A stretch of 59,740 nt of DNA, taken from positions 1 through 59,740 of the forward strand of contig RBZT01000583.1 of assembly GCA_003693705.1 (NCBI GenBank), in the 5' to 3' direction. Source of the stretch: Polymyxa betae. Taxonomy: Eukaryota > Endomyxa > Phytomyxea > Plasmodiophorida > Plasmodiophoridae. Positions 41,299 through 54,645 of this stretch are shown here, in pieces. A model generated the notes under the pieces. That model did not search any database. It saw nothing but the letters and a program-made list of their open reading frames with translations, and was not told where the DNA came from. The position numbers and the translations under genes are program-made. Each line of letters begins with the position of its first letter. The first letter of the stretch is position 1.

Positions 41299-43860
41299 AT
41301 GAGTAGAGCCTTAGCACGAACTATCTCATATCGGTTCGACATCAACGACCTGGTCGTTACCCTAAGCGACAATAACAATGTCGCTTCACTCTCTGTAGAC
41401 TGGCAATGTGGACGCCATTCAACTAAGACGCCATTGACGCCGATATCTAGCGGCCGCTTTCGAATCGATCAAGCCATTTCTCTTATCTGCTCTATCAAGC
41501 AAAACAAATCCCGAATGGCGACACTGACCGTAATCGATCCAAAACAGCAGCGCCCTTTTGGTCGAGTTGAAATCGACCTGGCCGAGCTGTGTAGAACGAA
41601 TTCGCAGCCGTTCCTAACTCGAGACTATCGCTTAGGTCAATGTGTTGATACAAATGCGACTATGACGATTCGAATCACGACTGAGGCTTTGGCCGGCGAT
41701 AACGACAAGTTCTCTGTTGATGGCGATTTTGCCGTTGAACTTCAACAGCAATTGCAAGATGAGCGTCGTGTGAAACAGGAACTTATATCGCAGGTTGATG
41801 ATCTAACGGCAAGATTGTTTCAAGAGACATTGCGTTATGAAGAGATTCTAAAGAAAACAACATCAGAGCAGCAAAACCAGGTCGCTTCGTTAAGCCAATC
41901 TTCGGAAGGCGAGATTCGTTTATTGCGTCAGAAGTTGTTGGATCAAAAGGTACGGTTTGAGGCACGAGCTCAGGACGATGCTCAACGCATTCGCAACGAG
42001 GAGTCGAAGGCCCGCGAGCTCCTCCGACAACAAATGGAGAAATTTCAAGAAACAATTGTTGATCTCGAGACCCGAAACAAAGATGCTGATTCGAACTCGG
42101 CTCGTTATCGAGAGGAAGCTGAAAGACTACGTAAAGAGCTGAATGAGTTTGCAAAGAAGAAGGGAAAGAACGATGATAACGAGATTGTGTCAGTTAAGGA
42201 CAAAATATTCGGACGGCGTGTGTTGAAGAAGGGCGTTGATGATGATGTGAAGTTAAATTCCGATCAGGATGGTGTCGACCTTATTCTGTTGGAGAAGCTC
42301 GTGAAGACGATGAAGTTGCAACAAATTGACCTGATTCAAAAACAGCGGGCCAAAAGCATTTCTGAAATGGCCAAGAATAGGGCTGTCGCTCAACAACCGC
42401 CACCACAGACGTCAGCGCCAGTCGTTGCTGAGACAGACGAGAAGATCGTAGCACTGAAGAATGAGCTCAAGGCGGCTCAGGAGCAAGCTGATACCCAGGC
42501 TAAAAAGGCCAAGATGGCAGAATCAAGCAAATTAATGGCCTTAAAGCAATTAGAACTTGAGAAGAAATGGAGGGAGACATTACAAAAGCAGATTGATGGA
42601 GGTGGTTCTGCTTCAGGCAGTGACTCTGGCCCTGGGCCGACTTTATTATCTGAAAGCGGCCAGCCACTTGCTGAAGCGCAGAGGGAGATCGCACAGCTTA
42701 GATCGGAAATCAAAGAACTGGAACGCACCAAGACTGATGCTGTTCGCCATTTAGAAAGGGAGGTAAACCGCCTTCAGGATGAGTTGAGGAGCGCTGGCGG
42801 CGCTAAAGATGGCGAACTGCAACGAGTGCGGACGTCCCTTTATAAATCGCAGGAGGATGCCGAGGCTTTGCAACGAAGTTATGATGCAGTGCAGGGTGAC
42901 CTTCGGAAACTTCAGATGGAGTTAGAAATGAACGCCAAGCAAGTTCAAGTCGAACAACGTTGGCGTCAACAGCTTCAGCAGCAGCTTGATGATATCGGTC
43001 GCGAACGCGCCGATGATGATGCCCAGCTGGAGTCACTGAAAGCGGAAGCCGCCTCCAGCGAACTGAAATGGGTGCAAGCCGAATCTAACTTGAGCCAGTT
43101 ACGCGTACAGATCGCTGATCTTCAGCAGCAACTGGAGCACAGCCGTGCAGTTGCTGCTAGTACTGCTCCTGCTGATATGATACATGCTGTAAAGAAAGAG
43201 CGAGATCTGTTACTGGACCGGGCACAATCTGCAGAGTTGCGAGCAGATCAGGTGCAGAGCCAACTTGATCGTGCTAATGATCGCATAAAAGAGCTGACCT
43301 CCAACGTTTCCGATTTACGAGAGGCAAATGCAACATTGAATCGTGATCTAAAAAAGACCATGGAGCTCTCACAAACAACGGTGGCAAAAGCGTTGAAAAT
43401 GCAGCAAGCGCCAGCTTCACCAAAGGCCATGGATCGCGTTTGGGAGAGGCGTGCCAAAGATGCAGAAGAGATGCTGAAGATGGCTCAAGTTTCGTTCGCT
43501 GAGACGACCAAGATTCTGGAGGAGCGAAGTTCAATGCTGGATGAAGAATTGGTTCAAACAAGGCAGAGGCTGGTCTCGATCTCTGATGAACTTAGTCGAA
43601 AAGAAGAACATATTGAATCATTAAAGAGGAAGCTGCAAGACGGGTATAAAGAGCGTATGGACATGAACGAATACCTGAATGACCTGGAGGTTGAATTAGC
43701 CAATAATAAGGCACGATTTGTGGATACTATTGACGAAATGGGCAATCTAGAGAACGAGAATTTACGTCTCCGGGAGAAGCTGACTGTTTTAGGGATCAAA
43801 ATCACGCCTCCACAAAGATCACAACCAAGATTTACTGAAGCACAACAAGATCTACCTTAG
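41299..43860 (+). CDS. NT-C2 domain and long coiled-coil protein
   Basis: Met at 41299 is preferred over the upstream in-frame Met at 41215 because the protein then begins with a structured domain. Residues about 1-130 (SYRFDINDLVVTLSDNNNVA SLSVDWQCGRHSTKT ... GRFRIDQAISLICSIKQ ... VIDPKQQRPFGRVEIDLAEL ... NATMTIRITTEAL) have the beta-rich layout of N-terminal C2 domains (NT-C2, as in EEIG1/EHBP1). The remainder is nearly continuous coiled coil with a Pro/Ser hinge around residue 450 and charged Lys/Glu heptads, ending near ITPPQRSQPRFTEAQQDLP. NT-C2 plus long coiled coil suits a membrane-tethering or cytoskeletal scaffold. No exact orthologue recognised. Single exon, intact. Confidence 0.75.
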   Translation: MSRALARTISYRFDINDLVVTLSDNNNVASLSVDWQCGRHSTKTPLTPISSGRFRIDQAISLICSIKQNKSRMATLTVIDPKQQRPFGRVEIDLAELCRTNSQPFLTRDYRLGQCVDTNATMTIRITTEALAGDNDKFSVDGDFAVELQQQLQDERRVKQELISQVDDLTARLFQETLRYEEILKKTTSEQQNQVASLSQSSEGEIRLLRQKLLDQKVRFEARAQDDAQRIRNEESKARELLRQQMEKFQETIVDLETRNKDADSNSARYREEAERLRKELNEFAKKKGKNDDNEIVSVKDKIFGRRVLKKGVDDDVKLNSDQDGVDLILLEKLVKTMKLQQIDLIQKQRAKSISEMAKNRAVAQQPPPQTSAPVVAETDEKIVALKNELKAAQEQADTQAKKAKMAESSKLMALKQLELEKKWRETLQKQIDGGGSASGSDSGPGPTLLSESGQPLAEAQREIAQLRSEIKELERTKTDAVRHLEREVNRLQDELRSAGGAKDGELQRVRTSLYKSQEDAEALQRSYDAVQGDLRKLQMELEMNAKQVQVEQRWRQQLQQQLDDIGRERADDDAQLESLKAEAASSELKWVQAESNLSQLRVQIADLQQQLEHSRAVAASTAPADMIHAVKKERDLLLDRAQSAELRADQVQSQLDRANDRIKELTSNVSDLREANATLNRDLKKTMELSQTTVAKALKMQQAPASPKAMDRVWERRAKDAEEMLKMAQVSFAETTKILEERSSMLDEELVQTRQRLVSISDELSRKEEHIESLKRKLQDGYKERMDMNEYLNDLEVELANNKARFVDTIDEMGNLENENLRLREKLTVLGIKITPPQRSQPRFTEAQQDLP

Positions 43861-44502
43861 TTAATTTATTGTTTCTACAATACAATGGTCAAATCACGTA
43901 TGGGTGCCCTAGCCTGCCATCAGCCAGCAATTCTCCACTGAACTTCTCTCACAGACGGTACAGATTCTAAACTTATGTCTCGGGTTCGGGACGAGTTGTT
44001 TTCATCACATTTCTAGCTGCAAGTTTGGATTTCAATGAAGACAAGGCGAAGTAAGCTTGCCATTTCTCATTACTGTAGAAACTGCCAAACTTTTGTAGGG
44101 TTCTTGGTCTAGAGAGCATTTCTTAGGCTTCTAATTGTTTGTAAGATAAGGTCAATCTTGTATTGTGTTGGACGTATCACCTGGATCCAGCATTCATGGT
44201 CTTACGCATACTAAGTCAGGGAACATGGCTTACTTAGTCAATAATAAGAAAAGCAGAATATGTAAAAACAACATAAAAAACGAAGTCGACAATCAAGATG
44301 CGATCTGCTGTACTATATTCTGTAAATGTGAAAAGGCTGCGAGCCCTATCGACGTATCGTGGACGCAGCACTCCCGATATGTGGTTACTGGTTGGGGTCT
44401 GGTCGACTGGGCTGAAAAGCCCCGTCTGTATGACTACATCATTATGCATGTTAGATATCATTCAGTCTAAGTGTCTTATTGCTCTCAATTGTAATTGTCA
44501 TC
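43861..44502. other. intergenic region
   Basis: Upstream flank of ornithine aminotransferase. Open frames on both strands overlap one another (44165-44470) and lack motifs. No RNA gene recognised. Confidence 0.5.
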
Positions 44503-46236
<1,734 letters not shown>

Positions 46237-46583
46237 TTATTCATTACCGATAATACTGTCATTATAAGACTTAACCCTCTCAGTAAAGTACGGTTTCTCT
46301 AAGCCTCCATGTTTCACATTACTTTCGAAGAAACCCATCTGCATGCATTTTTAACTCTTTGTAGATCGGACACTCAGAAGTGCGGGTGTTTAAAGCCTGA
46401 GAAATCTACCATTGTCCATCACTCTTGATTTTTACAGCCAAAGCAAAGCATTGGCGGAATTGGAGAATAAATCCAGGCGCAGCCCACCTGCTTGTAAGTG
46501 CGTCATCTTGAAGTTGAACTTGAAGACAGTTGCCGCCTCCATTGAGGCTTTCTGGCGTCCGTTATCCAGGCAGTCGACCTGCC

Positions 46584-48236
46584 ATGTCTCGTCACCTACG
46601 AACGCGAAATGTTGATAATCAGAAACGCCTCAAAGTCTACATCGTCGAGGCAGACGATGCCTGTGAACCTACAACCGAAGACCTGGTTCACATTATTGAT
46701 GCTGCTCATAGCGAGCCACGACCAGCTGGCGAAATTCCCATTCCAAATATTGTTGTCGGTACACCGATCATAGACCATTCCAATGTTCCGGGACTTTTCA
46801 AACGTCCACATCATTATATTCATTATCATCAACATTGTGGAAGCGGTGTTTATACGGGAACTCTTCTTTATGATCTTCGCGAGCATGATATGAACTGGGC
46901 TAGCATCAATAATGTTGATTTAAACCTTTTGGAAAACCTAATCACGCAATTCGAGATTGAAGCTGGTCGTCTAACACAAGATGCTGATTGCCTAGCAGTG
47001 TTTGGATTAGCTCAAGCTATACGTCTAGTACAATATGTCACTTCTGATGATATCGCCGCACGTGTGTATCAATATTGGCTTGATAGACGTCGCGTTCGAG
47101 GCAAGCCTCTCATACCTCTGTTTGAACGTCCTCCTGACTTTGATGATCCTTCACCTCATGTTGCATTTCGTGCTCGGGAGAATACACGGCGGGTATTTTT
47201 TATTTGCATTTTGTTTGTTATTCTTAACATTCGCTCATCAAAAATGCTTACTCAATTATTTTGATCAGATATGCACACGTAATCCCCGAAAGAATGATTC
47301 ACTTTCTTTCTGCAAAGTTCGCTTGTTAAAGCGTGATACGTTGAATGTTTTGCATATTCTTGATCAAATCCAGAAAAGGGAAGCACTCAAACGCAACAGG
47401 TTTAGACATTCTCTTTTCAGACTTCGTTTATCTTGACAGGTGTTTCTAGATTGCTGTTAGAAGCAGAAGAATTCGATCTTCGTCTTTCCGAGACTTCATA
47501 CGCTCGCCATCTCACATCTCTTACTGAACGTACAGTACAAGAGCAGATTATTTTCGATCATCTGAGAACAAGTCTTTGCAAATCGAACTACGAGCTGCAC
47601 GTTAAGACACCCAAGTTCGTATTGAGAACTAGTTTTAATATGTCTTGTTTTTGATTCGTTTTGTATTGCAGAACTGCACGTCCCCCTAAAAAAATTCGAC
47701 CACTTATACGGCCAACTGCTGCTGCTGCTGTTCGGGAAATTACCATGCCATCCCCTACAGCTCGGGCAGCTCCTGTACATCATCGTGCTCCAGCTCCACC
47801 GCATTTGTTCGACTTCAAATTTCCCAATTTGTCATTGTCATCAGATGAGGAAGAATCGGAACCTGAAACTGGTGAGACCTCAAGTCAGTGTAGTAGCATG
47901 TTGTATTTAATATTTTTAGAAAGTGAAATCGCCTTTATCAATATGGTGGAAAAGTATCTGCGGTCAAATACAGATGGAAAGCAGATATTGTCTAGAAGAA
48001 GTAAGCGAAAAGGGGCAGATAATGAACAGATCGGCTATGTCCAGGGTAGAACACACCGGGATGGACAGGTACTAACATATGCACTTCTTTAATTCCTTGT
48101 TATCGTCATGTTCTAGGTCTGGTTTGATCCGATTATATACGACTTCATGCTCGCGGATAGGCTGCCTAAACCCGTTGCTGCTCTACAGCAAACACCATTT
48201 CATCCGATTGCAACCAAATGCCCTGCTGTCGTATAG
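46584..48236 (+). CDS. EPL1: Enhancer of polycomb-like EPL1 (NuA4 complex subunit) (multi-exon)
   Basis: Starts MSRHLRTRNVDNQKRLKVYI VEADD, then IPIPNIVVGTPIIDHSNVPG LFKRPHHYIHYHQH and LYDLREHDMNWASINN, the EPcA block (family 'P-p-i-----w----------f-rP--yIhy---------ydyDmDeeDe-WL'). YQYWLDRRRVRGKPLIPLFE, DDPSPHVAFRARENTRR, joined by an intron to ICTRNPRKNDSLSFCKVRLL KRD, is the second conserved block. A linker and helical region (RLLLEAEEFDLRLSETSYAR) and TARPPKKIRPLIRP follow. The last exon reads VWFDPIIYDFMLADRLPKPV and ends at 48236. It scaffolds NuA4 histone acetyltransferase subunits on chromatin. The middle introns (47220-47270, 47430, 47640-47670, 47880-47920, 48070-48115) were placed approximately. 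Confidence 0.87.
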
Positions 48237-48506
48237 TTCTTTTTGCAAAGCCAAATATTTAATATCAACCTATTATGTGCACATGAAAAATTTCAAATAT
48301 AAGCCATCTATATACAGCTTAAGATCCCTTGAACAAAGGGCTAGTATCTGACGTTGATATGATGCCGAGATGCATCTCAGCTGTCACAAGTACGGTAGCT
48401 GAATATGTGACGTGTACGGGGTCGTGTTGTTGTGTTGTTAAGTCATAGACGCATAGTGCGATAAAGTCAAAGATAGATTGCCAGACTTTCTGTATCTATT
48501 CTGGCA

Positions 48507-51014
48507 ATGGCGTCTTCAGGTTCCAGTAGCACTGGCTCAGCCACATTAAAATCTGTATTTGCACCATCACCTCAGACTAAACGAGGCTATGGTATTCAAG
48601 CGCACAGCTCGAAAAAGACGGGCCAGTTTCTGTACTGTAATGGCAAGCATGTCATCATTCGTAATCTGACGAATCCATCCCAATGTGAGATCTTTTCTGA
48701 ACATAAATGTAATGTTAATGTCGCCAAGGTCAGGCGTGTTCATGTATAAAATTAGTGCCCAGCTTATATTTCATATGACAGTTCTCACCGAATTCGGAAT
48801 GGGTTGCTTCTGGTGACAGTCGAGGACGTATTCTAATATGGGGTCTCAACAACAAATTGATCAAGAGCGAGGTTCAAGTCTGTCGTGACGTCTTGGACTT
48901 GGTTTGGTCTGATGATGGGAAACGTATCATTGGTGTTGGTGATGGTAATGGCACCTATGCTAAAGCATTTCTGTGGGATACTGGCTCTAATGTTGGAGAT
49001 ATTACCAACCACTCGAAATCTATATTGTCTGTTGATTTACGTCAACAACGTCCATATCGAGCTGCTACAGCTTCTGAAGACCGACAGATCAACTTCTATC
49101 AGGGACCGCCATTCAGATTCGATAAAATGAATGATAAACATAGTCGATATCCAAATCAGGCCTGATATAATGTGATGGGCAATTTGACCGCATCAACTGA
49201 TATTTGAGTTTAGGTTCGTTTCTCTCCAGATGGTCAGTATTTGGTATCAGTTGGATCTGATAAATTTATTCTCCTATTTGATGGAACGTCTGGAGATCTA
49301 ATTCAAGATTTTTCACAAGCTGGTACTGTTGCTAATGGACATCAAGGATCTATATGGTCATTTGCATGGTCTCCTGATTCCAAACATATTCTTACTGTTT
49401 CAGGTAATATGCAACTCCTTTCCTTTCACTGTACCATCATTTGCACCCATTCGTTGATTCATTCAAGTTTGAATCCTACGGCTTCTTAACTGTTTATTTC
49501 AGGAGACAGCACGGCTAAAGTCTGGTCTGTTCCTGACGGAAAAGTTGTTCAGACTTTCGAATTTCCAAATGATGGCACCTCGTGTCATCAACAGGTTTTT
49601 AACACTGTAATCTGTGTCACTAATTCACTGAATCGTATTAGGTTGGATGTCTATGGCATGATGAATCAACCTTGGTGACTGTATCCTTATCTGGTGCTAT
49701 CAACTGGCTCGATCTTGCTAATCCATCACAACCTCGACTTGTCGTACGAGGACATTCAGTACCTATCACAGCTCTGGCTGTAGATTCTGCTTCTCGCCAT
49801 GGTACTCTTCATGTTTTTTTTTGTTGATGAAGTTGTAGCGACCGTTTCATGAACGTTTCATTTTCAGAGTGAAGTATTTGTTTATACCGAGTCTAACGCT
49901 TTCTAGTGTTCTCGGGTGACAGCATTGGTAGTGTGTTCCGTTGGAATCCATTTACAAATGAAATCAAAGAGCTTAATGATGTTGGCGAGGGCGGGAAAAA
50001 TATTTCAGATATTTCCATAACACCTGATACACATCAACTATATTCAGCTGCATTTGATGACATGCTGCGTCTGAATTTGTATGTTGGGGCCTGCACGACT
50101 GCATATCTGCTCCTATTAATGGTTGCAGATCGAACGAGGGATGTCCTTTGGGTTCTCAACCTGTATCTATTGCTACAGGACCTGACCAGCTTGTTGTTCT
50201 GGTTACTAAGAAGAAGCAGATTGCTGTTGTATGCGATAATGTCATGGTGTGCTCTGAAAAGCCTTCATTATGTATTTTAAAGAGCCTTCTTCTAATCAGA
50301 TTTAGGTCCACTTTCTTGAACTTTCATTTGTTCCCACTGCTGTTGCTATTTCACCTGATTACAAGCAGGTATATTTTCCTGTCTGTCCTAATCTGAATAG
50401 CCACGCTCAAGATTTGTCAGGTTGCAGTTGCTGGTACTAAGAACGTCATGCTCTATGATCTCGATAACAAGAAATTGTCATTCTCAAGATCTTATGATAA
50501 GCATACAGACAATACGACATCTGTGGCCTATTCTCCTGGTTGATCAATACTTTGAATGCGTATTTTGTACTGACGTTAGACTAGATGGAAAGTACTTATG
50601 CACTTCAGATGGACAACGCAGCGTTTATGTATGGAACCGAGCCACAGGTTTAGAATTTATTTGGAATGTTTAAAGACAGTGCTTGATGGTTACTGTACAG
50701 GCCAAGTCTGTAATAGTTCAGGCTGGAGATATCACTCTGCTAAGGTCACATCTGTGGCATTTTCACCCGATTCTCGTTATTTGGCTACTGCTAGTACTGA
50801 TCAGGCTATACTTATATACACTGATTTGGTCTCGTTCCAATCAGACCGCATCAAGATTGATCGTAATATTACTAGCGGTTCCAGAGAAATTAGGTTCTGA
50901 TTCTGATTTGCAGCTGCTCATGTTGGTGGCGCATCTCATGTCAAATTTCTTGATGAGAAGTGCATTGTCAGTACAGGAGATGACCGCGCAGTTAAGCTAT
51001 GGGAATTGCCCTGA
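48507..51014 (+). CDS. AIP1: actin-interacting protein 1 (AIP1/WDR1), WD40 (multi-exon)
   Basis: Begins MASSGSSSTGSATLKSVFAP SPQTKRGYGIQAHSSKKTGQ FLYCNGKHVIIRNLTNPSQC EIFSEHKCNVNVAK, the canonical AIP1 start. WD40 blades follow in order: EWVASGDSRGRILIWGLNNK, DLVWSDDGKRIIGVGDGNGT YAKAFLWDTGS, RPYRAATASEDRQINFYQGP PFRFDK, PDGQYLVSVGSDKFILLFDG, WSPDSKHILTVSGDSTAKVW, CVYADVRLDGK-type segment near 50575, WRYHSAKVTSVAFSPDSRYL ATASTDQAI, ending FLDEKCIVSTGDDRAVKLWE LP at 51012-51014. It works with cofilin to disassemble actin filaments. Many introns are 45-100 nt. Confidence 0.9.
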
Positions 51015-51076
51015 ATTCTACAATGTTCTAATAAATGCGAAACCGATCATCTTTGAAATTGGGATGTTTAGTGTGT

Positions 51077-52273
51077 TTACAGAGGCACCTGTTGCTTGAA
51101 AAACTTCGCTAAACGATGTGCTCGAAATTGATAATTTAATTGCTGACGTTGACGTAAACGTTCAACACGTTGTCCGCGCTTAATGTTGTCCTCGGTGACG
51201 GCCATTTCAGCGGATCCGATCAATTTCATGGCTTGTATCTGGCGACGATCATCAGACATAGTCCTGACATTACCAACACGTTGGCGATAAATTAACCTGC
51301 AGAACGAATTAATCAACAAAGAAGGAAACAACTGGAAGTTATTACTTGTAATCACGATGACCAATAACATTGCCATTAGATATAACTAATTCACCCATCT
51401 CGTTAACTCGTTCAATTCCTGGTTTATTTTCAGAAACAATCACCTGTTATATAATTCAGTTCTGGTAATTCAATAAACAAATTCAGGACCCACCGCACTC
51501 TGATCATCATCTGTGAACATATCGGGATCAAAATCATAGAATTCGTCGAATTCGAATGCATCTTTCTCGATGACACAATTGCCGTCCTCATCAGCAACAT
51601 CATCGTCAATATCCACTGCCAAACATACTCAGAGCATTGTCATTGAGACAATGAAACTTTTACACTCAGGCTCCCAGCGCATCTTGCAATGGCTTTTAGA
51701 GTGCATATGAGCCTGTACGGCCTGCAAAGACTTGAAGGTGGCGTTGCAGTGAACACAAACGTGTCCGATACCGACTTTACAACCGAAATAGAGGAGAAGA
51801 CCTTCAAGATCAGTAAGATATTCGCGATAGGGAATGAAGAATCCATGTGATTTCGTCATATGTTCGAGACAGGGTAACATCCCTTCATCGAATACTAAAT
51901 CACAGAATAGACAAGTTCCAATAGGGATGACAGCAGGAGCCGATTTCAGAATCACGAAATCATCGCTGGACATTTCTTTCGCCACCGGCTTGCATTCCGT
52001 TTTTTTGTGTTTTCTGGACATTTGATGATTGTCATAGGATGTTTTGGAATTAAATGTCTTATTGCAGCATGTATACGTAGAGGCAGAAGGCTGGCTAGAG
52101 GCAGCAGCAGCGATTAAATCGAATTCATGAGCAGCGATGGGAGGAAGTTGGGCACATTTTCTCTTCACATTATACCGATGCCATTGCGATGAATAGTGTT
52201 GTGATCTTAAGGCCGGATCTGCATCAGCCATTGTATAACGACAAGCATTGCAGGTTAGAGCGACAGTAGCCAT
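51077..52273 (-). CDS. REI1: REI1/ZNF622-type 60S ribosome biogenesis zinc-finger protein (multi-exon)
   Basis: The large exon (Met 52273) has MATVALTCNACRYTMADADP ALRSQHYSSQWHRYNVKRKC AQLPPIAAHEFDL, the first U1-like C2H2 finger and HykSDWHRYNLKRkvA-LPPi signature. A second finger YTCCNKTFNSKTSYDNHQMS RKHKK follows, then CLFCDLVFDEGMLPCLEHMT KSHGFFIPYREYLTDLEGLL LYFGCKVGIGHVCVHCNATF KSLQAVQAHMHSKSHC (third and fourth fingers, with the Lys-rich YLxDlegLlxYLg-kVg segment). An intron leads to an acidic region (DIDDDVADEDGNCVIEKDAF), then NKPGIERVNEMGELVISNGN VIGHRDYK, and the basic C-terminal end RLRQRQQLNYQFRAHRLAKF FKQQVPL at 51077. It is a cytoplasmic factor that helps release the shuttling Arx1 factor in 60S maturation. 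Tail-to-tail with AIP1, 62 bp apart. Confidence 0.9.
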
Positions 52274-52879
52274 CAGTAATACTCTGTACAACGATATTCA
52301 GGGAATATCCCGGACCTAGATCACATCAATCCGAGAAATTCGACACAATTTCCGTACGCAGAAAATATTCCAAAATGTGAAATACAGAGTAGTAACACAC
52401 CACTGTTATCTTCTCTTTAGTAGTGAAACATCAACCATCGGGCGGGACAGTTACGTTTGCATGAGGAAGTTTGGTTACCAATATAAAACGATGGGGGAAC
52501 TGAAGGGGGTATGCTTCTGAGAAATCCGATTAATTAAGAACGGGTCGGGATGTAGATACGTTTCGGTGAAAAAGCGGCTGTGTATTGTTATACAGCAGTT
52601 GCATGATTCTATGGAAGTGGTCAGGCTACCTTCAGACCCGGGTCGGTTTATCTATACATTCCAGTTTCATTTAAGGTATTATTAATCAATAATGTCGTAA
52701 GCTAACCACTTTTAAACAGCATGACAAATAGTTCGGTTTTATGAGCTAAATTACACAAAAGTAAAAGCCATTGGTGGATTTCCTGAAATTTTCGGAGAAT
52801 TCTCTACAAGTGCGTGACGGTGTCCGATACCCAAAGTTTGACGGAATTTTAAAGAACTGAAACTGTATTACCATATCAA
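52274..52879. other. divergent intergenic region
   Basis: Shared upstream region of REI1 (reverse) and TRM11 (forward). No recognised element. Confidence 0.55.
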
Positions 52880-54407
52880 ATGGATTCGAACTGGCCCGAA
52901 TATTTGATCTGGTTAGCTACACCTGATGCCAAGCATTTTGGTGATTTCCGTCTTTCTGAAGTTGCCACTTTACTAAATCTATTCTCTATTGATACAAATC
53001 AGCTACCTAGTCATCTACCTATTGTAATTTAAATGTTCTTCAACTGATTCTTTCATCTGAGATTTATTGTACAGGATTGTCCATATGTTATTGTACAACT
53101 TCCAAATGATGAGATCTGCCATGAGCTGTGTCGTCGTGCTGTTCTAATAGAAAGTATCAGTCGATTATGGGTCAAGACTAATATCCTGTCTGCATTACCT
53201 GATCTAGTTCACAAATATCGCCATCAAATGAGAGCTGATCCTGAACCTGATAGTAATCAGTCGTTCTGTATTCGGGTGAAATCATTTGGGAATAAAGTCC
53301 CTCAAGATATATCTCAGCATCTAATCCGTAATTTAATTCATCAATTGCAATGGCAGGCCAAGATCCAACTTAAAGATCCTGATTTCTTATATTATATATA
53401 TTGTCATTATGGTATGTTATCAAACATTTATTTATGGCTTGTTTCATTTGTGGTATTATTTCTCTTATTGAGAGCATCTTATCTGATCTTATTGTTAGCC
53501 ATTAGACGGGATCGCTACACAGATCCTGATTTGTTGCAATGTTTCTTTACAAGAACTGTCGCCAACCGAACCTTCTCAATTATGGACTATTCATTAAAAA
53601 CACGTAACAACCAACAGTAATCTCATATCATTATGTTTGAATGTTTCATGTTAGGCATCTATATAGGACCAACATCGACAGATGCAGCATTGGCACAATT
53701 AATGGCGAATCAGGTTCAAGCTGTACGAAACTCACTGATATTAGACCCATTTATTGGAACTGGATCTCTTCTAATCGCATGTGCTGCATTTGGTGCTAAA
53801 TGTATTGGATCGGATATTGATTGGAATACTCTGCACCCTAAAGATGGTAACAACTGCAGGTTAGTTTCGTTCAATTTCCACATTTGTGAACTGACATCAT
53901 CTTGTCATGCAATTTTTCGTCTTTATCAATGCTGTGTTTTTTATTGTATTGATGAGATGTGCTAAAACTTGGTACAGAAGTAATTTCGATCAATATGGTT
54001 TAGATCGTGCAGATATAGTTAGATCAGATAATTCTATACCAGTTTGGAGATGTTCATTACAATTGGATGGTATTATAACAGATCCACCATATGGTATTCG
54101 AGCTGGTGCAAGACGTGCTGGATCAGATCGAATTAGATGTCAGAAACCTGTTCCAGAGCAATACTGGTCTACACATCATCCACCAACAAGACCATATCCT
54201 GTTCATGATGTTATGACTGATCTATTGAATTTAGCAGCTAAACATCTTCGTATTGGTGGTAGACTTGTATATCTATTACCTGCTGATAATCAATTTACTG
54301 ATCAAAGATTACCTACTCATTCATCACTACAATGTATTGCTAATAGTGAACAGATATGTACAGGTGGTCTATGTCGACGTCTTATTACTATGGTTAAGAT
54401 ACAATAA
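52880..54407 (+). CDS. TRM11: tRNA (guanine10-N2)-methyltransferase catalytic subunit TRM11 (multi-exon)
   Basis: Exon 1 MDSNWPEYLIWLATPDAKHF GDFRLSEVATLLNLFSIDTN ends before an intron (GTAATTTAAATG ... TTTGTACAG). The THUMP-like part continues DCPYVIVQLPNDEICHELCR RAVLIESISRLWVK, RADPEPDSNQSFCIRVKSFG. The catalytic domain reads YIGPTSTDAALAQLMANQVQ, DPFIGTGSLLIACAAFGAKC IGSDIDWN (SAM motif I), NFDQYGLDRADIVRSDNS, DGIITDPPYGIRAGARRAG (motif IV DPPY, the catalytic site). It ends GGRLVYLLPADNQFTDQRLP ... GGLCRRLITMVKIQ at 54407. It forms N2-methylguanosine at position 10 of tRNAs with TRM112. Gene length is normal for TRM11. Confidence 0.9.
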
Positions 54408-54645
54408 TGATATATTTTATATATTCCAGTATATTCAATAATGATATATGATATCATTAGTATGTAGTAGTTGCATATTTGTTTTATAATTAATAGTTTG
54501 CTTGTTGCTAATGATGAAATCAGAAATCAGTTTCAAACGGATGAATGTCCATGACCGAATCAATTCCGAGCCATTCACTGTACTAATTCAGTAGTTTGGA
54601 GACCAGCTGCTAAGATCACTTATATATTATAGTTATTACATTAAG